Assembly: GCA_945860225.1 (NCBI GenBank)
Contig: CAMAPT010000019.1
Location: 1 to 64,000 of the forward strand
Origin: Chitinophaga pinensis
GTDB lineage: Bacteria > Bacteroidota > Bacteroidia > B-17B0 > Aurantibacillaceae
Direction: 5' to 3'
Length of the DNA stretch: 64,000 nt
Positions 62,894 to 64,000 of the stretch are shown here, piece by piece. The position numbers and the translations under genes were made by a program. Every line of letters begins with the position of its first letter. Positions within the stretch are counted from its first letter, which is position 1. The notes under the pieces are model-generated. The model saw only the letters and a program-made list of their open reading frames with translations, was not told the DNA's origin and made no database searches.

Positions 62894-64000
62894 ATGAAAA
62901 AAAGGATAGTTATAGTTGAAGATGATTTTATCATTCAGGAGTTGCATAAATTGTATGTTAAAAATTTAGGTCACGAAGTGGTTGGTTGCTTTGAAAGTGG
63001 CGTTGCTGCTATTGAGTTTTTCAAAAATAATTCTGCTGATTTAATATTAATGGATATTCGTTTGGAAGATTCTTTGGATGGTATAGAAACTATGTCTAAA
63101 ATTCAGGATATAAGACCAATACCTGTTGTTTATATTTCCGGAAACACCGAAGATTCGAATTTCAAACGAGCTATTAATACCAACATGAAAGGGTTTTTGT
63201 CAAAACCTGTAGCTCCCGATGAATTGGAAAATATCATTGATTCACTGAACGACTTAACTGATTCTGTTATTTATGCCGAACGAATCCAAAAAGCCATATT
63301 TCCTCAAAGAAGTGATATTCATCGATTGTTTAAGAATAGTATTTTTATTAATCGACCTAAGGATATTATTAGTGGAGACTTTTGTTTTTTGGTAAAGAGA
63401 AAAAAGAAAGGTGATGTAGTAGGTGGTATCGGCGATTGCACCGGCCATGGTATTCCAGGTGCTCTGTTATCTGTTTTAGCACATGAAATTTTAACAACAA
63501 ACTCCAGAAAATTTGCCGATTTAAGGGTTATTATTAACAAATTAAATAATAGTTTCATTAGAAATTTTACAGGAATTCAAAAAGAAAACAAAATTTCCGA
63601 CGGTTTAGATATTATTTTATTCAGAGTTATTCCAAATTTGTCGATCATTGAAATTTCCGGAATAAAAAGACCGTTTGTACATTACGACTCAGTAAATGAG
63701 ACTCACGTTTGTTATAATTTAAAAGGTCAAAGTATAGGAACACCTTTTGAAAATACCGAAGATATTCCATTTCATTCTATTCGCTATTCACCCGACGATT
63801 ATTTTTACTTTTTTTCAGATGGCGTGACCGACCAGTTTGGCGGACCCAATTCTAAAAAATTAATGAAAAAAGGCTTGTTGCAATATTTAGAAAAAATTTC
63901 ATCTATGTCCCCTCTTAAACGAGAGATTGAATTAGATTTGTTTTTAAGAAAATGGCAGGGCAATACAGAGCAAACTGATGATATGATTTTTATGGGTTTC
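62894..64000 (+). CDS. response regulator with PP2C/SpoIIE phosphatase output, cut by window end
   Basis: At least 369 residues, open to the last base. Residues 1-120 are a receiver: acidic pocket EDD (9-11), phospho-acceptor D in LMDIRLED (about 56), Lys in SKPVAPDE (about 107). From about 160 a SpoIIE/PP2C domain follows (ISGDFCFLV, GIGDCTGHGIPGALLS, FFSDGVTDQFGG, and TDDMIFMGF, where the window stops). RssB/RsbP-like output: phosphorylation of the receiver should switch the phosphatase toward a STAS protein. The orphan nine-PAS kinase at 5.5-9.6 kb is a possible input, but no direct link is visible. Confidence 0.9.
   Translation, partial: MKKRIVIVEDDFIIQELHKLYVKNLGHEVVGCFESGVAAIEFFKNNSADLILMDIRLEDSLDGIETMSKIQDIRPIPVVYISGNTEDSNFKRAINTNMKGFLSKPVAPDELENIIDSLNDLTDSVIYAERIQKAIFPQRSDIHRLFKNSIFINRPKDIISGDFCFLVKRKKKGDVVGGIGDCTGHGIPGALLSVLAHEILTTNSRKFADLRVIINKLNNSFIRNFTGIQKENKISDGLDIILFRVIPNLSIIEISGIKRPFVHYDSVNETHVCYNLKGQSIGTPFENTEDIPFHSIRYSPDDYFYFFSDGVTDQFGGPNSKKLMKKGLLQYLEKISSMSPLKREIELDLFLRKWQGNTEQTDDMIFMGF

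Overview
The window is chromosomal DNA from a low-GC member of the Bacteroidota, most likely class Bacteroidia near Flavobacteriales/Sphingobacteriales. Evidence for this: promoters of the Bacteroidota form (TTG, about 17-21 bases, TAnnTTTG or close) before several genes; a type IX secretion (T9SS) sorting-tail protein and a sorting-tail remnant; a DUF4175 protein followed by an RsbW-like protein and YbeY; a stand-alone PurS; BshC for bacillithiol; a CarboxypepD_reg-type TonB receptor; and A-rich translation starts with almost no Shine-Dalgarno sequence. I see no prophage, insertion sequence or CRISPR array. The only RNA gene I found is one tRNA-Ser(GCU).

Layout. 1-1.8 kb, minus strand: yceI-marR-miaE, behind a promoter overlaid by a 27-bp palindrome. 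2.0-5.4 kb: translation operon thrS-infC-rpmI-rplT, with infC starting at ATT behind a rare strong Shine-Dalgarno, ended by a terminator. 5.5-9.6 kb, minus strand: a histidine kinase with about nine PAS domains. 9.8-16.7 kb: OmpA-like protein, dnaA, a STAS-like protein, an outer-membrane barrel, ubiX and a CPA2 antiporter, then tRNA-Ser on the minus strand.

17.2-35.1 kb is the heart of the window: a nearly complete assimilatory sulfate/cysteine locus, all on the plus strand. Order: Rrf2 regulator, a 24-codon cysteine-rich leader ORF with terminator, aldo/keto reductase, siroheme sulfite reductase with a HEPN-like tail, uroporphyrinogen methyltransferase, TonB receptor, SirC-TSUP fusion, ferredoxin-NADP reductase-like flavoprotein, OsmC, MetZ, APS reductase (CysH), CysD, CysN, CysE, CysM, LysA. 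CysDN make APS, the Fe-S type CysH reduces it to sulfite (no cysC is present), the siroheme enzyme makes sulfide, and CysE/CysM and MetZ fix sulfide into cysteine and homocysteine. CobA and SirC supply siroheme.

The best candidate for an undescribed system is the leader at 17.93-18.06 kb. Eight of its last ten codons are Cys or Met, and it is followed at once by mutually exclusive antiterminator and terminator hairpins. This has the architecture of a cysteine-sensing transcription attenuator for the locus.

35-64 kb is mostly housekeeping: an RsbU-like phosphatase, a degraded intergenic zone with palindromic and tandem repeats, an M23 peptidase, ilvE, purS, metK, a serine hydrolase, dusB, the DUF4175 operon, an SDR, a T9SS cargo protein, two HAD hydrolases, a glycosyltransferase-sigma factor-rsmG group, an M28 peptidase, an acyl-CoA carboxylase beta chain, a DEAD-box helicase, pgeF, bshC, and a response regulator-PP2C gene cut by the window end. 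Partner-switching parts (two SpoIIE-type phosphatases, one RsbW-like protein, one STAS-like protein) are scattered through the window.
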